A stretch of 64,000 nt of DNA from Talinum fruticosum (GCA_021018815.1 JAITYX010000021.1:7779001-7843000); one strand, 5' to 3'. Counted from the stretch's first letter, positions 51,853 to 64,000 are shown. Notes: generated by a model from the letters alone, not told the origin. Numbers and translations: made by a program.

Positions 51853-53284
51853 TTATGTTAAGTTACACTAATACAAGAACCACTTTTAACGATGAGTCTT
51901 TAATAACGGTTAAAAGGACAAACCGTAATGAAAAATGAACCGGTGGCATTTTTGTAAATAAGTGGCGTTGTTTACCACCTATAACGACGGTTGTTTCAAT
52001 GAACCGTCATCATATGTTAGACTTTTAACTATGGTTCAATGAAAGAAACGTAGTTAAAAGTGTGCATCTATTTTAAGAAAACCCTAAATACGGCTCTTTC
52101 CTCTCCTCTCTCTCTCTGCTCCTTCTCTTTGAACCGCTTCATCATCCTCTCTACTTTCCCACCAAACTCTCTCTCTTCCTCCAGGGCTAGCGCCAATGGC
52201 AACCAAGGCTCTCTGTCTCTCTCTTCCTCCAACTCCGACGTCAATTGCAACGAAGGCTCTCTCTATCTCTCTTTCTCCGGCGTTGACGTCAATGGCAACC
52301 AAGGCGTTGTTGGCGTCAATGACTGGCTCATCCCGATCTTCAAGAGAGCGCTAATTCTCATCTACTCCTTCTTCCTCTCGCTTATTCCTCCTCCTCCGAA
52401 TCGCCGTCCGTGCCCAAGCTCCGCCACTGCCGCCGTGGGAGGAGTAGCAAGACACCATTTTTTTAGATCGACTTGTTTTCTCTCCCTTCTCTCTTCCAAA
52501 ACATCGTTTTTCTCAAAATGCCTCATGCTCCTCCTTGCTTCCGAGAGAACCAAAAGTTGTCGGAAAACACCGATGTCGGTGGTAAAGTTGGAGAACTTCG
52601 GAAGAGGTTGCGCATTGCTAATATAAGGGCGGCACCGATGAGGATCGTCCGGGAGAGAACTTGGTCGTCGGAGGATGGGTTCGGACCATACGAATGCGGA
52701 ACAACGTCACTTTTATTGAGGTCGGATTTTTGTCATTTACGGTTTTTATTGAGGTTGAATACTAATGGGCACTAGGAATAATTGTTGAAAGTTTGAATTG
52801 AATTTTACCTCTCGAATATGCAATGTGTGGTGAACTCGGATGTTGAAAGTTATGATATATTGAATTTGTGTCCTTGTAATTAGGTGTTGAATTTGTTTGC
52901 CTCTTGTGAAATAAACTTGGATACATGCATCCTCCCTCCAACAACTTTATCTATATTCAAATTCGTGTCCTTGTGCTCAATTTTAGATATGTTGTATTCA
53001 AATCCATTTGCCTCCTACGATCAGTTTTAGATTTGAATGTGCTCAATTTCGGATCCCTTTAGTTTTTAGATCCGAATGTGCTCGATTTTAGATTTCAAGG
53101 TTTTAGATTTGAATGTGCTCTGTTTTTTTTTGTTAATAATTGTACCTATATCTACGGTTATTGATATGATAAAGTTGTGCTACTTTCATGAGTGTCGGTC
53201 AACTCTCTTTGTTGTAAAACTTTTTCTCTTTGCTTCATTAAAGCTTAGTTTTAATGATAAAAAAAACAGTTAATTATAATATAT

Positions 53285-53432
53285 TAACGTGAATGCTAGT
53301 GTTTGATATATTGAATAATAAATAGAGGACAATCTTGTCAATTTATCAACCTTATTAGGGAATGCTAGTGTTTGATATATTGAATAATAAAGAGAGGACA
53401 ATCTTGTCAATTTATCAACCTTATTAGGGTCC
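53285..53432. repeat. Tandem duplication, about 72 bp, two near-identical copies
   Basis: gaatgctagtgtttgatat to caaccttattagg occurs at about 53291-53360 and 53361-53429, differing at one or two bases. It is recent and lies in the possible CACTA-like element. Confidence 0.9.
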
Positions 53433-53787
53433 AATTATAGTAACATGTTACACCTTCCATTTCAAGGAAGGGTCCTTTTGCATGTAATGATATGTTAGAA
53501 CTAAATTATTTGACTTTAATTTCTTAATTATAGATTTCAACATTATAAATTTATGTAATTTTAAAACACAATTGGCTAACTAACACACATCATACTAAGT
53601 GTGTGTTTTTAAAATAAGAAATTACAACCAACTGTGTCCAACTCTTAATTTGATTTTAAATTTTTTGACATTTGTTGTTTATTTTGCCAAAAATGATAGA
53701 TAAATTTGAAGCATTTACTTCATGTTGAGGGGAAAAATCATAGATTCTCATATAAAAACCATCGAACTAAAAAAATCTAGAGAGGAA

Positions 53788-53968
53788 AGCAAGTAAAGAG
53801 GGACAGGGCAATTGTGTTCAATTAATGTACTTTCCTAACTACGAAAGAGGTGGCCTAATGGGATAAAGTCCATCTTTCAATAAAAAAGTATGAGTTTAAA
53901 TATTTTCTAACTAAGCAAATAAAGAGGGACAGGGCAACTGCGTTCAATTACTGTATTTCCTAACATCC
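53788..53968. repeat. Direct repeat, about 50 bp
   Basis: agcaa(g/a)taaagagggacagg to tttcctaac occurs at about 53788-53840 and 53920-53963. Confidence 0.8.
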
Positions 53969-54579
53969 AAAAAGTCATTTTTTTCAGATATTTACAAAAA
54001 TGTTACAATCTTATTTTTTTACTACGGTTTTCTTCATAATCGTTGTAAAAGGTCTATAATGATAACAAGTAGCAGATTCAAGGTGGGATCCGCTGATCCC
54101 CTTTCAAAAATAATTATTTTTTTACATACCAAATGATTATAGATAAAAGTTGGTATATAAGTTGGTAAATGTTGTCTAATGCAAGCATGAGGTTGGGGGT
54201 TTGAGTCTTACTAATGACATTTTCTTTCTTTTTTTCAAAATTTAACTTTTCAACCTTCTTTTATTTCAGCTCCTTTTCTTGAATATTTAATTTATTTCGA
54301 CCCATCTTCATTAAATTTCTGAGTGTGCCACAGGTAATAATTGTCATTTTTATATTAGTGGATTGGAGGCAATTCCCTTCCCTATGTTCCTCTCCCTTTG
54401 TCATATCTTCCCTCGTCTAAGATATATGACATAAATTTTAGGTGGACTTACAAAAAAAAGTTATTTGTAGTGCTGAAGAACAAACCTAAAAACAGGATAA
54501 CCATAAAAATTTCTAACAGATTTAACCAAATCTGACGATGCCACCATGCATAGCCCAAACCCATATCATTGACCATGGG

Positions 54580-54580
54580 G

Positions 54581-54630
<50 letters not shown>
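54580..54630. repeat. (TA)n tract upstream of the second methylesterase
   Basis: About 50 bp of TA, roughly 220 bp upstream of the start codon; it may lie in the promoter. A (TC)n tract follows at 54766-54783 in the likely leader. Confidence 0.9.
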
Positions 54631-54633
<3 letters not shown>

Positions 54634-54852
54634 GCTCATCATGAAACAGATAATTAATTAATATAGAAAAAAACAAATACAAGATATAGCCGCAAAATGC
54701 GATAGATCCAAGGGACAACCTCCCATGTCAGTATCATACGTTAACGTTAGCTTCCCTCCGTAATTCTCTCTCTCTCTCTCTCTGAATCGAACACCCCAAA
54801 AACCAAGTACTCACCAACACCAATACAATGGAGGAAGAGCGTCAGGATATAT

Positions 54853-56574
54853 ATGACCAAAACACCCTCGGCCGTGCACTTCGTCCTGGTCCACGGGGCG
54901 TGCCACGGAGCCTGGAGCTGGTACCGGATCCGGTGCCTCCTCGAGAGCGTCAGACACAAGGTTACTTGCCCGGATCTTAGGAGTTCTGGTAAGGACCCGT
55001 CGGACCCGGACACCATATTCACATTGGCGGACTACAACAAGCCTCTGGAGGATATCCTTTCGGGTCTGTCCGAAGGGGAAAAAGTCATTTTGGTTGGGCA
55101 TAGCGCTGGAGGGCACAACGTGACTGAGGCCATCCACAAGTTCCCTCACAAAATTGAAGTTGCGGTTTACGTTGGAGCTTCTATGCTTAGGAATGGCTTC
55201 TATACTCACCAAGATCGAAAAGATGTAAGTTCCCTCAAAACATCATTTTCCAATATAAATCCCGCTTCTAGGAAGATTTAAATATAGATAGTTTACTCGT
55301 ATAAGTATTTTTGCAAGCAGTTGTCATATAAAGTTTGAGCGAAGTTATACTCAAGTTTTGAATATTGTTCAAGAATTAATTTAACTAAAAATTTAAGTTG
55401 ACGATTAAAGAGGGTCAAGAATAAGTTTATTCTCTAATGTGCTCTTTCATACAAACAAACTTTCTGCTTGAAGCTTAGAAGTTGCAAAGAATCCTTTTTA
55501 CCTTACGTAATAATTAATATAATGTATGTTGAGATTCGAATATGAGACTTCTCGTCAAAAGCGAGTTATAATATATCATGATTCAAATTAAAGATTAAAC
55601 TGATGGTTAAAAGCCAATACACAGTTATTCTCTTTGGGAAATACGCATAATATTCTCAATTAAAACAACTCTAGTTAAGTAAGTAAAATCTTTATATAAT
55701 TTATATTAAAAAACTAAATTTAAATTTAACCTATATTTATATGTAGTTACAATAAAAATTCTCTAGATCTCATCAGGATAGTTCATATACAGTTGAATTT
55801 TTTTATTTTTTTTATTGAATCTAATTTTGCGAGCTAATAATTAGTTAATAATATAATGCAGGCAGCACCAGACTTGAGTAGATATGGGCAAGTGCATGAT
55901 TTTGGATACGGGGAAGGACGCGATCATCCTCCAACTAGTGCTATTTTCAAGAAGGAAATTCTACGCAAAGTCTTGTACCCTATGTGTCCCCTTGAGGTTA
56001 TTTTTAACTAATTTCTTTACAATTTTTTAACAATATTCCTATATTTTAAATTTTATTATTACAAATAAGCCACTCCCATAAAGGGTTTAAATTAAATGAA
56101 AAATGATTATTTGAATTCGGTCGTATTCATTAATTGTTAATTTGCTTAATTAACTTTATAAACGGTGAAATCGGTGCTCATCAAGCAAATTTTCAATCTA
56201 TATTCATAACTATTGAACATTATTTTTATAAAATTTTCGAGATCAGATTTATACAATTTTACACTGACAATACAGTGATTACAAAATAGGATTGCACATT
56301 AGCAGAAATGATGTTGAAGCCATGCCCAGTTCGAGCAATAAGTGGGGCCAAGTTCCCGGGTGATGGGGAGCACATTGACAAGGTGCCACGTGTCTACATC
56401 AAGACCTTGCATGATAGAGTGCTTTCACAGGATCAGCAAGATGCCATAATCAAGAAATGGCCACCGTATGATGTGTTTTCAGTCGATAGTGATCATTGTT
56501 CCATCTTCTCCAACCCTTCCCACCTCTTAGGGTTGCTTCTCAAAGTTGCTTCCAAGTTTGGGCCCCACTCTTAA
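54853..56574 (+). CDS. Methylesterase, MES17-related, intact
   Basis: Three exons: 54853-55224, 55862-55996, 56290-56574, all in frame, giving 263 aa, the family's normal size. The catalytic triad is Ser84 (GHSAGG), Asp211 (IKTLHDRVL) and His238 (DSDHCS), at nearly the same positions as in tobacco SABP2. The oxyanion HG lies in VHFVLVHGACHGAW at the N-terminus. It should demethylate a small methyl ester such as a hormone conjugate; the substrate cannot be told. It is a tandem relative of the upstream methylesterase but lacks that gene's first intron, and its last third is more divergent (FPGDGEHIDKVP). An upstream ATG (about 54828) is out of frame, so the start at 54853 is preferred. Confidence 0.88.
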
Positions 56575-56664
56575 CCGTCCACGAACAACTAACTATTCTC
56601 GGAGGTGCAATCCATATATACCAGGTGTGGTGGTGTTATTATTGCTTTAGCCTTTATATATACT

Positions 56665-59600
56665 AGCTTTGATTTGCACGAATTTGTGTAATAGATAAAC
56701 TAACAACGATAAATTAATAAATTATAAAATACATATATACATAATTAAATAAAAAAATATTAAATTAAATAACAGTGATAAATAACATAAAATGTTCGGA
56801 GTATGTAAATTCCTTAATAATTAATTAACATTGATAAGAAGCAAATGTATTTACAATGATGTAGAAGGAAAAAAAATCAAAGAAAAAATGAAAGTAACAT
56901 TATCCTTAGATCATCGGCAATAAAACTTCTTTGTAAACAACATTTTTCGCAAACACCCCGGACCTTCCTTGAACATCACCATTAGTAACCAAAGCCCTTG
57001 TTGTATTTTGGGATGTGCCCCTAGATAATGCAACATATAATTGACCATGACTAAAAACATGTTGAGGAAGATATACACCAACATGTGGAATTGTCTGCCA
57101 TTGTGATTTGTTAATGGTTAATGAAAAACATAATTTCACCGGAAGCTGTTTCTGACCATATCAAAAGGAAGTCTTACATCTTCAGCGGTTTTCAATGGAA
57201 TCAGTGGTATAAACACCTGTAGTCCCTTTGCAATGACCAGTTAAGATTTCAGCCTCGATCAAATGATCCCGTAATTGACGACATATTAACCTAGTTCCAT
57301 TGCATAAGCCATTCATTGTATCAATATTGCGCAGGAGCATTATTGGACATCCAACTTTTAATCTAAGAGCATGTGGCGACAATTCTCCAAAGGTTAATGA
57401 GTTCAAGAATTCATCCGGATATAAATGTTGGACATCATCGGGGACATAGTCAACGAGTAGTAAATCTTTTCGATCTAGGAAAATTTATCAATGATTTTTT
57501 CATTCAAAGTACGGACTTCTTCATTTGTAGGGGTGACTATAGCTCCATCAACTATATAGGTTGTATCACCTGCATGTGAGCTCAAATCGGGAAGATCGCA
57601 TCAATTAAATCATCAACGGGATTACCATGATTAAGTAATACGGGTATCGATGGTGGCAACCTGATCATATCTTCATTGACGGTACATTCACGTCTATCCC
57701 CCATTCTTAGTAAGAAAGATGCAAAATCCTCGTCCAACCGAAATCTCATGTTTTGTGTCAAGTGAAGTACCTGAACATGCGTCCACAATGTTGATTTGAT
57801 GAAACATGATTAGATAATGCATATCTTCGGGAGGCACTCGTGCGGACAATTCAGCATATAAAGCCCTAGACAATTGAGCCCCTTCATCAACTTGTATAGT
57901 TAGTTGTGGGAGGTTAAAATCGGCAATTTTATGGCCTAATTGTTTCAACATTCGATCTACTTCAAGTAGAACAGAATAGAGTGCAAAATCACGATTTGTC
58001 GAGGAAGTTGAAGGATAATCCTCAGCCATGAATGGAAAGAATTCATCCCATAAGTTACGTACTCCAATTGGTTGACGAGTATACCAAAACCGTAACAAAT
58101 AACCATCGAAATGACGACGACATTCTTGTCATGGATGCATCCACTAAACATCCTCGAATACTGCCGTCATTATCCATGAGACCTAATTTTTCTGCAGCTT
58201 CTCCGAAGGTTGGATAAGTAATACCATTAATTGTTACGAGATGTGCAAATGATTGCGGGCCTTTAACATGATTGAGCAACAACCACATATAAAATCTTTC
58301 TCCATCAATTTGGATTGACATTATAGATTCGACCAACGACTCTTTGATTACTTTGTCTCCTTCTCCAAGTATGTGATGATTCAATCCATCGATAGTGTTT
58401 AGGGAACTCTGCATAAAGATAATTTCTTGCATCCGGATCAACGATGTTCATATTGAAGAATTACAGTAAGCATCGTACGGGAATTCCTTGGTGAACCAAT
58501 AATGCGTTGAGCAGATTGATTTGTTCGATATCTTATTTGTTGCATATTAGGCAAATGGAGTTGCAAACGTTCAACGAGATATACACATTCGCGTAAAGGA
58601 AATTGATATATTTTTCACATAGCCTCTGGTGCACAAACCCATCTAGCATCCACATATTGCTTGATCTCATTATCATCGAGGCTCACTTGAAGCTCCATCG
58701 ATACCCGATCGGGACCTTTGTGTATATATTTGTACAAATACTTAACACTCTTGATGCTTGCTACAAATCTCAACATTAATATGACAATCATACTTGAGTA
58801 AGAGCCAAGGATTGTACGGAACAACCCAACTATTGTCAACCATTATTCTCCTATTGTCATGTAAAGGAACAGGAGGTCGGTCGGCTCGACGTCGATATAT
58901 TGGATATGAGTCACTACCTTGGAATGTAGTTGATGAAAATCGCTTAGGAATTCACGCTTGCAAACTCCATTCTCCATGTAACTTGCATTTTGATGGCCAT
59001 GACCGCATGAGCCCATGTATCATATGCTTAAGAACGACCTCATATAATGAAGGCTCTTCATCCCTATAAGGAATCTACTGCTCTAACAAATTGGTCATAA
59101 TGATCGGGAGATCTTGGTTTGTCATGATCATCTAAGATAAGTAACATATGTACATAGGGTAGACCTCTTTTTGGAATTCAACTACATAAACATAGGCAAC
59201 AACTTTTCCGAAGACACCCGGTCGACAATATCCCTTTTAGCTCTTCAAGTTTGGTGTGGAATATCCTAGCTAATAGATCCGGACGATCATGAGGACTTTG
59301 ACCTGGCAATAGCTCATTTGTAATTTCTTGCCAATTTGGGTTGCGGATCATGGTAATAAAAAGGTCCGGTTTCCAGTAATATTTGACCAATGTCATTGCA
59401 TCTTGATAACATTGGCTCATGTCTCGAGGACTTCCAACAAATGAAGAGGGCAAAATAATCCGTTGTCCAACATTATCTATTTATGATAATCTATGTTATA
59501 TATAGCGAGTGTAAATTAAAACGATATATAAAAGATAAATTATGATATATATCTAAAATAAGAAGCGTATATAGTAAAGATCTTATTACCGGGATTTGAT

Positions 59601-61520
59601 TCTCCCGCATGCAAAGAATCTTGTAAACCTTGGTACAACTCTACTCGGATTGTATGTTGATTGTCCTTAATCCATCTTAATATTTGAGCTTGAATTTTTA
59701 CATAATTGTCAACAACATATTGTTGTAAGAGACGTCCAGACCTTAGAAATGCAGAAAGTGAATTTGGGTGTATTTGCGAATCATAGTAGTAGATGTTATT
59801 ATAGAAACTTATGTAAAGTATAAGTAAATGAAAGTATTAGTTGTGAAGGACATATTTGAAGGATAAATGCATAGAATGCTCTGCAAGGTATAGTCCTCCC
59901 ATAACTTCTTAGAGTGTTAATTGTCCAACCATATGACCTGAATGGATGTAATAAAGGATACTGCAAAGGATCATAATATCCAAGCTGTGTCCCTAATATT
60001 CGATAATTCACCGGAGGTTGATTGAACCATGATATCCCTTTCATTTAAATTCCCGACCTCTTCATCGCCAACAATTATCCCAGCCACTTGAGAAGCAGTA
60101 GGTAAACAATATTGAGGTCTATCGGATGGTTGCTCCCGAATTATAAGTCTACGAGTGGTGTATGTCTTCTCGTTGTGACAAATTTCGAAAGTTTTGAACA
60201 AAAGGGTTATATCTGTCAATAATATCCTTGAGTTTTTGAATCATATCGAGTCGTAAGGTATTATTCTCTGAAAGACGATGCTCAAGCTCATGATCCAGTA
60301 TCATATATATACGGTGAAGAAAGCGAGGTCGACATTGAGGTGTAAGCGGTATGAAACCGCCTATCCTATGATATATGAGAACCTTGAGCCCGAAAAGTGT
60401 AAACCCCATGTTGAGCATTTGCCAAGCTGTCGTCTATATGTACACCCATAGAAGTAAAAGAAAATACATGGTTATATTTTCTAATATTCTTCCTAAAGTG
60501 GACTGCATCGAGTGTCTCCTCCGTGTAAAGTGCAAGCAACTCATCTGCAGGCTGGAATTTGTGGTAAATTAATCTTTCCGGATAAACAACACAATTCCGA
60601 TGTTTCATGCTCAAATAAGCGAGCTTCACAATGAGGACATGATCTTGGAGAAGGCAATCGTAGGATGGGAACATCACTTTGTTCATGATAGTTAATTGCG
60701 AACGAAAGTGGACTCTCGTCTTGGAACTCTAAGGGTAGAATTGCTTAGTGTATTTGACCGATTGCTTTCACCGACATGCATGGAGCGGTTTAACCTGCTA
60801 CTTTGACCGTCATAGATAGGCGTAGTGGTTGTTCTATTTTCGGACGCATGATAACAGTGTTATCCAGCACTAAGAATGAAAAAAATAGTATTAAGTTTGG
60901 ATACATTAAAGAGAAAATAACATTTCAATTGAAAGTATTATATGTAATACAAAACGTGTTATAAACCATATGTAACAAAAATAATTGTTAAGAAGTTTGA
61001 TGATTTCATATATTTTATTGTATATAAAAAGAAAATACAATATAATTTATGTTATGAATTCATAAGTTGTATTATATGAAACTATATAATAACATGATTG
61101 GTGGATTACACTTGCATGATTTGATGCGGTTTGTGAAGTTAATAATATACATATAGAAAACCCATAAAATATAGATATATATATATATACATAGTTAGAA
61201 ATAAAATAGGAATATAAAGTATATGAACATTACTTGCATAATCCGATTGGGAGTTATTTTGTAACACGTTTGAAATATTGGACAATGGTGGCCTAGAGGA
61301 AGTCGAAGTAGATGGCATAATTTGAACAGGAACTTGTGAACACGGTGGATTTGCTCCTTCATTTTCATTTTGTTGAATAAGCCTCCTCCTCCGTCTGCAT
61401 GTGTTATTTGTGGCATTTTCTTGAGCGAGTTGGTCGGATGTCATTCTTTGTCTTCGTAAACGTTGATAAGCGGTGGTACTTGGTCTTTCAAGTGATCCAT
61501 TATCCATTGGAATTGTGTAA
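56665..61520 (-). mobile_element. RepHel Helitron, decayed (5' end not located)
   Basis: The minus strand ends with CACAAATTCGTG (imperfect palindrome), CAAATCAAAG and CTAGT at 56665, a Helitron 3' end. Upstream of it, minus-strand frames encode Rep and helicase pieces in the correct order, from 61507 down to 56906. No clear 5' TC terminus was found up to 64000, so the element may reach further right or have lost its start. Confidence 0.7.
56906..61507 (-). pseudogene. Helitron Rep/helicase (RepHel) open reading frame, broken
   Basis: Pieces in order: a basic N-terminus (RRQRMTSDQLAQENA, 61507); the Helitron N-terminal region with YNHVFSFTSMGVHIDDSL and GVYTFRAQG (60686-60366); LDHELEHRLSENN (60300s); the Helitron_like_N part with RDMSQCYQDAMTLVKYY (59453-59178); the HUH site, here PYVHML (59148-59165), with Tyr in place of the first His; KYLYKYIHKGPDR with the Tyr pair (58740s); and the helicase end with VLHLTQNMRFR and HGQLYVALSRG (57788-56906). 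Walker A and B motifs are missing: the text jumps from LIMFHQINIVDA to VQVLHLTQNMR near 57780. Many frame breaks are present. It cannot encode an active RepHel. Confidence 0.82.
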
Positions 61521-62860
61521 CTAAGGGAAAATGGAAATGAAATTAATAGAACTATTGTTTAGTAAGTTTAAAAGAATATAATAATTTAGCGTGTAAAAGA
61601 ATATAATAATTTAGTAAGTTTAAAAGAAATAAAAATTATGATAATATCACTATTTTAATATTGTTATGCATCGAGCGAGTTATTTTGATAAGTCATATAT
61701 AGTATTAGCAAGTTCATTAGGTTTGTGAATTTTCCAATGTAAAAATTGAAAAATAAAGTAAATTAGATTTCTTAGAGTTTGGTGTATTATAATCTTTACT
61801 ATTTTGAACATTTAACACTTGGTGGTTAAAAAAGAAGATTTAGAACTTGGTACGTCTAAATCAACAACGGAGATTTAAAAGTTAGTGATTAAAAATAAGT
61901 TAAATAAAAATAACTAAATATGTATATATTCGATTCGACAAAAGAAATATTTTTTTAAAAATTATATGAAGTGTAAATTCAAATTAAATTCATTTTATAT
62001 ATAAGTATAGAATTTTTTAAAAATCGTATTAATCTAACATGGAATTTTAGTAGTGAAACTATCTAAAAATAGTAAAGTTTTTGAGTTGGACAGAATTTGA
62101 CATAATAAAGTAGTTTTTGCAAGAAAACAATAAGGTATAAAATTATGGAAAAATTTTGTTCTTATACCATTAAATATTGATATAATTTTATTATTTTAAT
62201 TTTTTTCAATTGTAATTATTATTATATTTTATCATGTCTCATTAAAGGCTTATTTTGTATATTCAATTATAATGCATTAGAGGCATATTATAAACATATG
62301 TACAATGTAAAATTCTACTAAGGAAATATAATGATATTAGGAAGTAGTTATTGTAAGAAAAAAATAAACTATAAAATTATGGAAAATAAAATTGCTTACA
62401 ATTAAATACTAATAATAATATAATTTTAATTTTTATGTATTGATTTTTTAAATTCTAATTATAAGTTGTATATTTTATGATGTCCTATTAGAGGCTTATT
62501 TTTTATATTCAGTTGTAATACATTACAGACAGATTATAAATATGTACAATGTAAACTTCACTAAGAAAATACAATGAAATTATATATTAGTTAGTTGAAG
62601 AAAACAATAAACTATAAACTATAAAATTACGGAAAATAAAATTGCTTACCATTTTATTTACTATGTATTTATTTTTTAAATTGTAATTATTATTGTATTT
62701 TATGATGTCTCATTAGAGACTTATTTTGTGTATAATTTTATATTTTCAAAATAAGATTATATCTTTATAGAATATATATAAGTAGAATTTAAACTTGTAT
62801 AGATATATTCATAAAAGAAAATACTTAAAATGACTGAATATAGATATTTTTTAATTATTA
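61521..62860. repeat. AT-rich stretch with imperfect tandem repeats of about 225-245 bp
   Basis: The segment around atgatgtc(t)cattagaggcttattttgtatattcaattgtaa recurs near 62230, 62478 and 62702, each copy preceded by a similar taaactataaaattatggaaaataaaattgctta block. That makes two and a half to three copies. No coding sequence. Confidence 0.7.
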
Positions 62861-62889
62861 TGTATGTATGTATTATCGAGCTATTTAAG

Positions 62890-63500
62890 GGCCTTATTTG
62901 TGAAGGTGAACCCTAGCATACTTAATTCCCCTTCACTTCAACTTCTCCTCCTCCCCCTCTTGTCACCGCCCACCCGTTGTCCCCACTATTCTCGCCGCCC
63001 ACCATTAGTACACCCTCTTCTCGGCGGCCACCCTTTGACAATATCGCCGGTCGACCTTGTTGTGAGCCATCTCTATGGATATCGACCTTGAGCCTCTTCC
63101 AGGCATCCTCCATGGTTCGTTATCGCCGTGCTGCCGCTCTCTCGATCTCCGCCTCCATCTCGCTGACCGACCCACTTCTTGTGCAATCTCCGATGGTATC
63201 CCTCCTTCCCACTCTTATCGGCGTCCTCCATGGCCCCTTCTCACCGTCGTCGCCCATCTCTCGATTTACGCCTCCATATCGCCGGCCGACCTCCTCCTTC
63301 ATCCATCTCTCTCGGTCATCCATGGGTCATTTTCGCCGTCCCGCCCCTGTCTCGATCTTTGCCTCCGCCTCGCCAGCCGACGTTCTCCTTCGACCATCTC
63401 TCTCGGTATGTCTTCCGTGGGTTCTCCGAGTGGACTGCGGCTGTATATATGTACATCGTTTTTGAGTATGTTGAATTGGATGTGAACAATGCTCCTCTGC
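62890..63500 (+). repeat. GC-rich imperfect tandem repeats, about 105 bp
   Basis: Against an AT-rich background this stretch is C/T-rich. It repeats the pattern tcctccatgg, ttctcgccgtc, tctcgatctncgcctccatctcgccggccgac and catctctctcgg about three times (about 63108, 63221, 63318). Overlapping Pro/Ser/Arg-rich frames run through it in several phases, with no known domain. It may be a fragment of a captured gene or the leader of an element beyond the window; I cannot tell. Confidence 0.5.
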
Positions 63501-64000
63501 CTCTATCTCGAATCGTTTTGGGCAAATTGAATTACATATATTTTATGTTTTACAATCCCGAATCTGTCAATATTTTTATATTTGATGTTTTCGAGCGGCC
63601 CATAACATCTACAATTCGGAAATGTTGCTGCCTCTACCTCCCCTGTCTTACGTCCCGAATTTTATGTTTTACAATTCCCGAATTGGTTTTCATTCTCCCT
63701 CCCTGTCTTCTCGTCCTTCTACTTGGAATTGTAGATATAATTTTTCTAAATTGTGAGTTTGGATGGATATGAGGTGATTTGTGAAGTTCATATGTAAATG
63801 GAGGCCGAAGAATATGTAAAATTCGCTTGATGTATGAATCAGGTGGTAAGCCTAAAAAAAACGAAATTGAAACAAAGAAAAGAAAAAGAAATTGGTTAAT
63901 AAAATCAAACAAATGTACCGGGTGGCATGATTATTTGCGGAAGATTGATGCCCAAATCTGAAGCTTCACAACGAGTGTTTCACGAGTAGTTTGCAAAACA
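63501..64000. other. Unassigned sequence at the window end
   Basis: The words attttatgttttacaat-cccgaat recur at about 63540 and 63658. Frames on both strands are short and show no family similarity. Confidence 0.4.

Larger units (their letters stand above)
51866..54074 (+). mobile_element. Possible CACTA-like element
   Basis: It starts cactaatacaagaaccactttt with a nearby aacga(t/c)g-type subterminal word repeated several times (51890-52040), as in plant CACTA ends (CACTACAAGAA...). A possible inverse end near 54020-54074 has actacggtttt, tcgttgtaaaaggtctat and acaagtag. The interior holds a CT-rich and then GC-richer segment (52090-52780) with a 188-codon frame that resembles nothing I know. 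Transposase is not seen and the right end is weak. Confidence 0.35.

Noticed and set aside
54811..55212. A 133-codon minus-strand frame
   Set aside because: Antisense shadow of the second methylesterase exon 1; no independent support.
25339..56574. A functional gene cluster of immunity and hormone genes
   Set aside because: The families are unrelated, spacing is wide, orientations differ and no biosynthetic logic links them.

Overview
The window looks like nuclear DNA of a flowering plant, most likely a eudicot. It has GT-AG introns, AT-rich intergenic DNA full of (TA)n, (TTA)n and (CT)n runs, plant-specific gene families, and plant transposons (Helitrons, a LINE, MITEs). No rRNA, tRNA or CRISPR was seen.

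Layout. 1-10820 is gene-free. Two related Helitron-like elements lie in opposite orientation (about 582-4103 on the minus strand, 7814-10820 on the plus strand). Between them is a 3.7 kb stretch holding a decayed endogenous caulimovirid fragment: leader, Met-tRNA-type primer site, movement-protein domain and downstream region. 11220-23882 (+) is an 11-exon ABC1/aarF-type chloroplast kinase-like gene (ABC1K9 type), with an apparent 4 kb Helitron in intron 4. 25339-29900 (-) is an EDR4-like zinc-ribbon gene. 34067-37440 (-) is a coiled-coil gene ending like NETWORKED (NET3/NET4) proteins. 38370-40320 (+) is a dead LINE. 41829-47450 (+) and 54853-56574 (+) are two methylesterases of the MES17 type, a tandem pair that differs by one intron. 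50560-54075 holds nested MITE- and CACTA-like elements. 56665 to at least 61520 (-) is a decayed RepHel Helitron with a deleted ATPase core. 62100-64000 is repeat-rich with no gene recognised.

The host genes do not form an evident pathway. The two esterases belong to a family that demethylates hormone esters. The EDR4-like and NET-like proteins belong to families linked to immunity and actin-membrane contacts, but their adjacency here is probably incidental.

The most important point for reuse is that at least eight places in four otherwise well-conserved reading frames need exactly one extra base, nearly always in a homopolymer run, to restore the frame. That pattern points to uncorrected deletions in the assembly rather than true pseudogenes, so the coding joins given here carry that caveat. 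The strongest structural observations are the Helitron arrangements: opposed copies around viral DNA, several 5' ends on one copy, and an intronic insertion with a clean A/T target.
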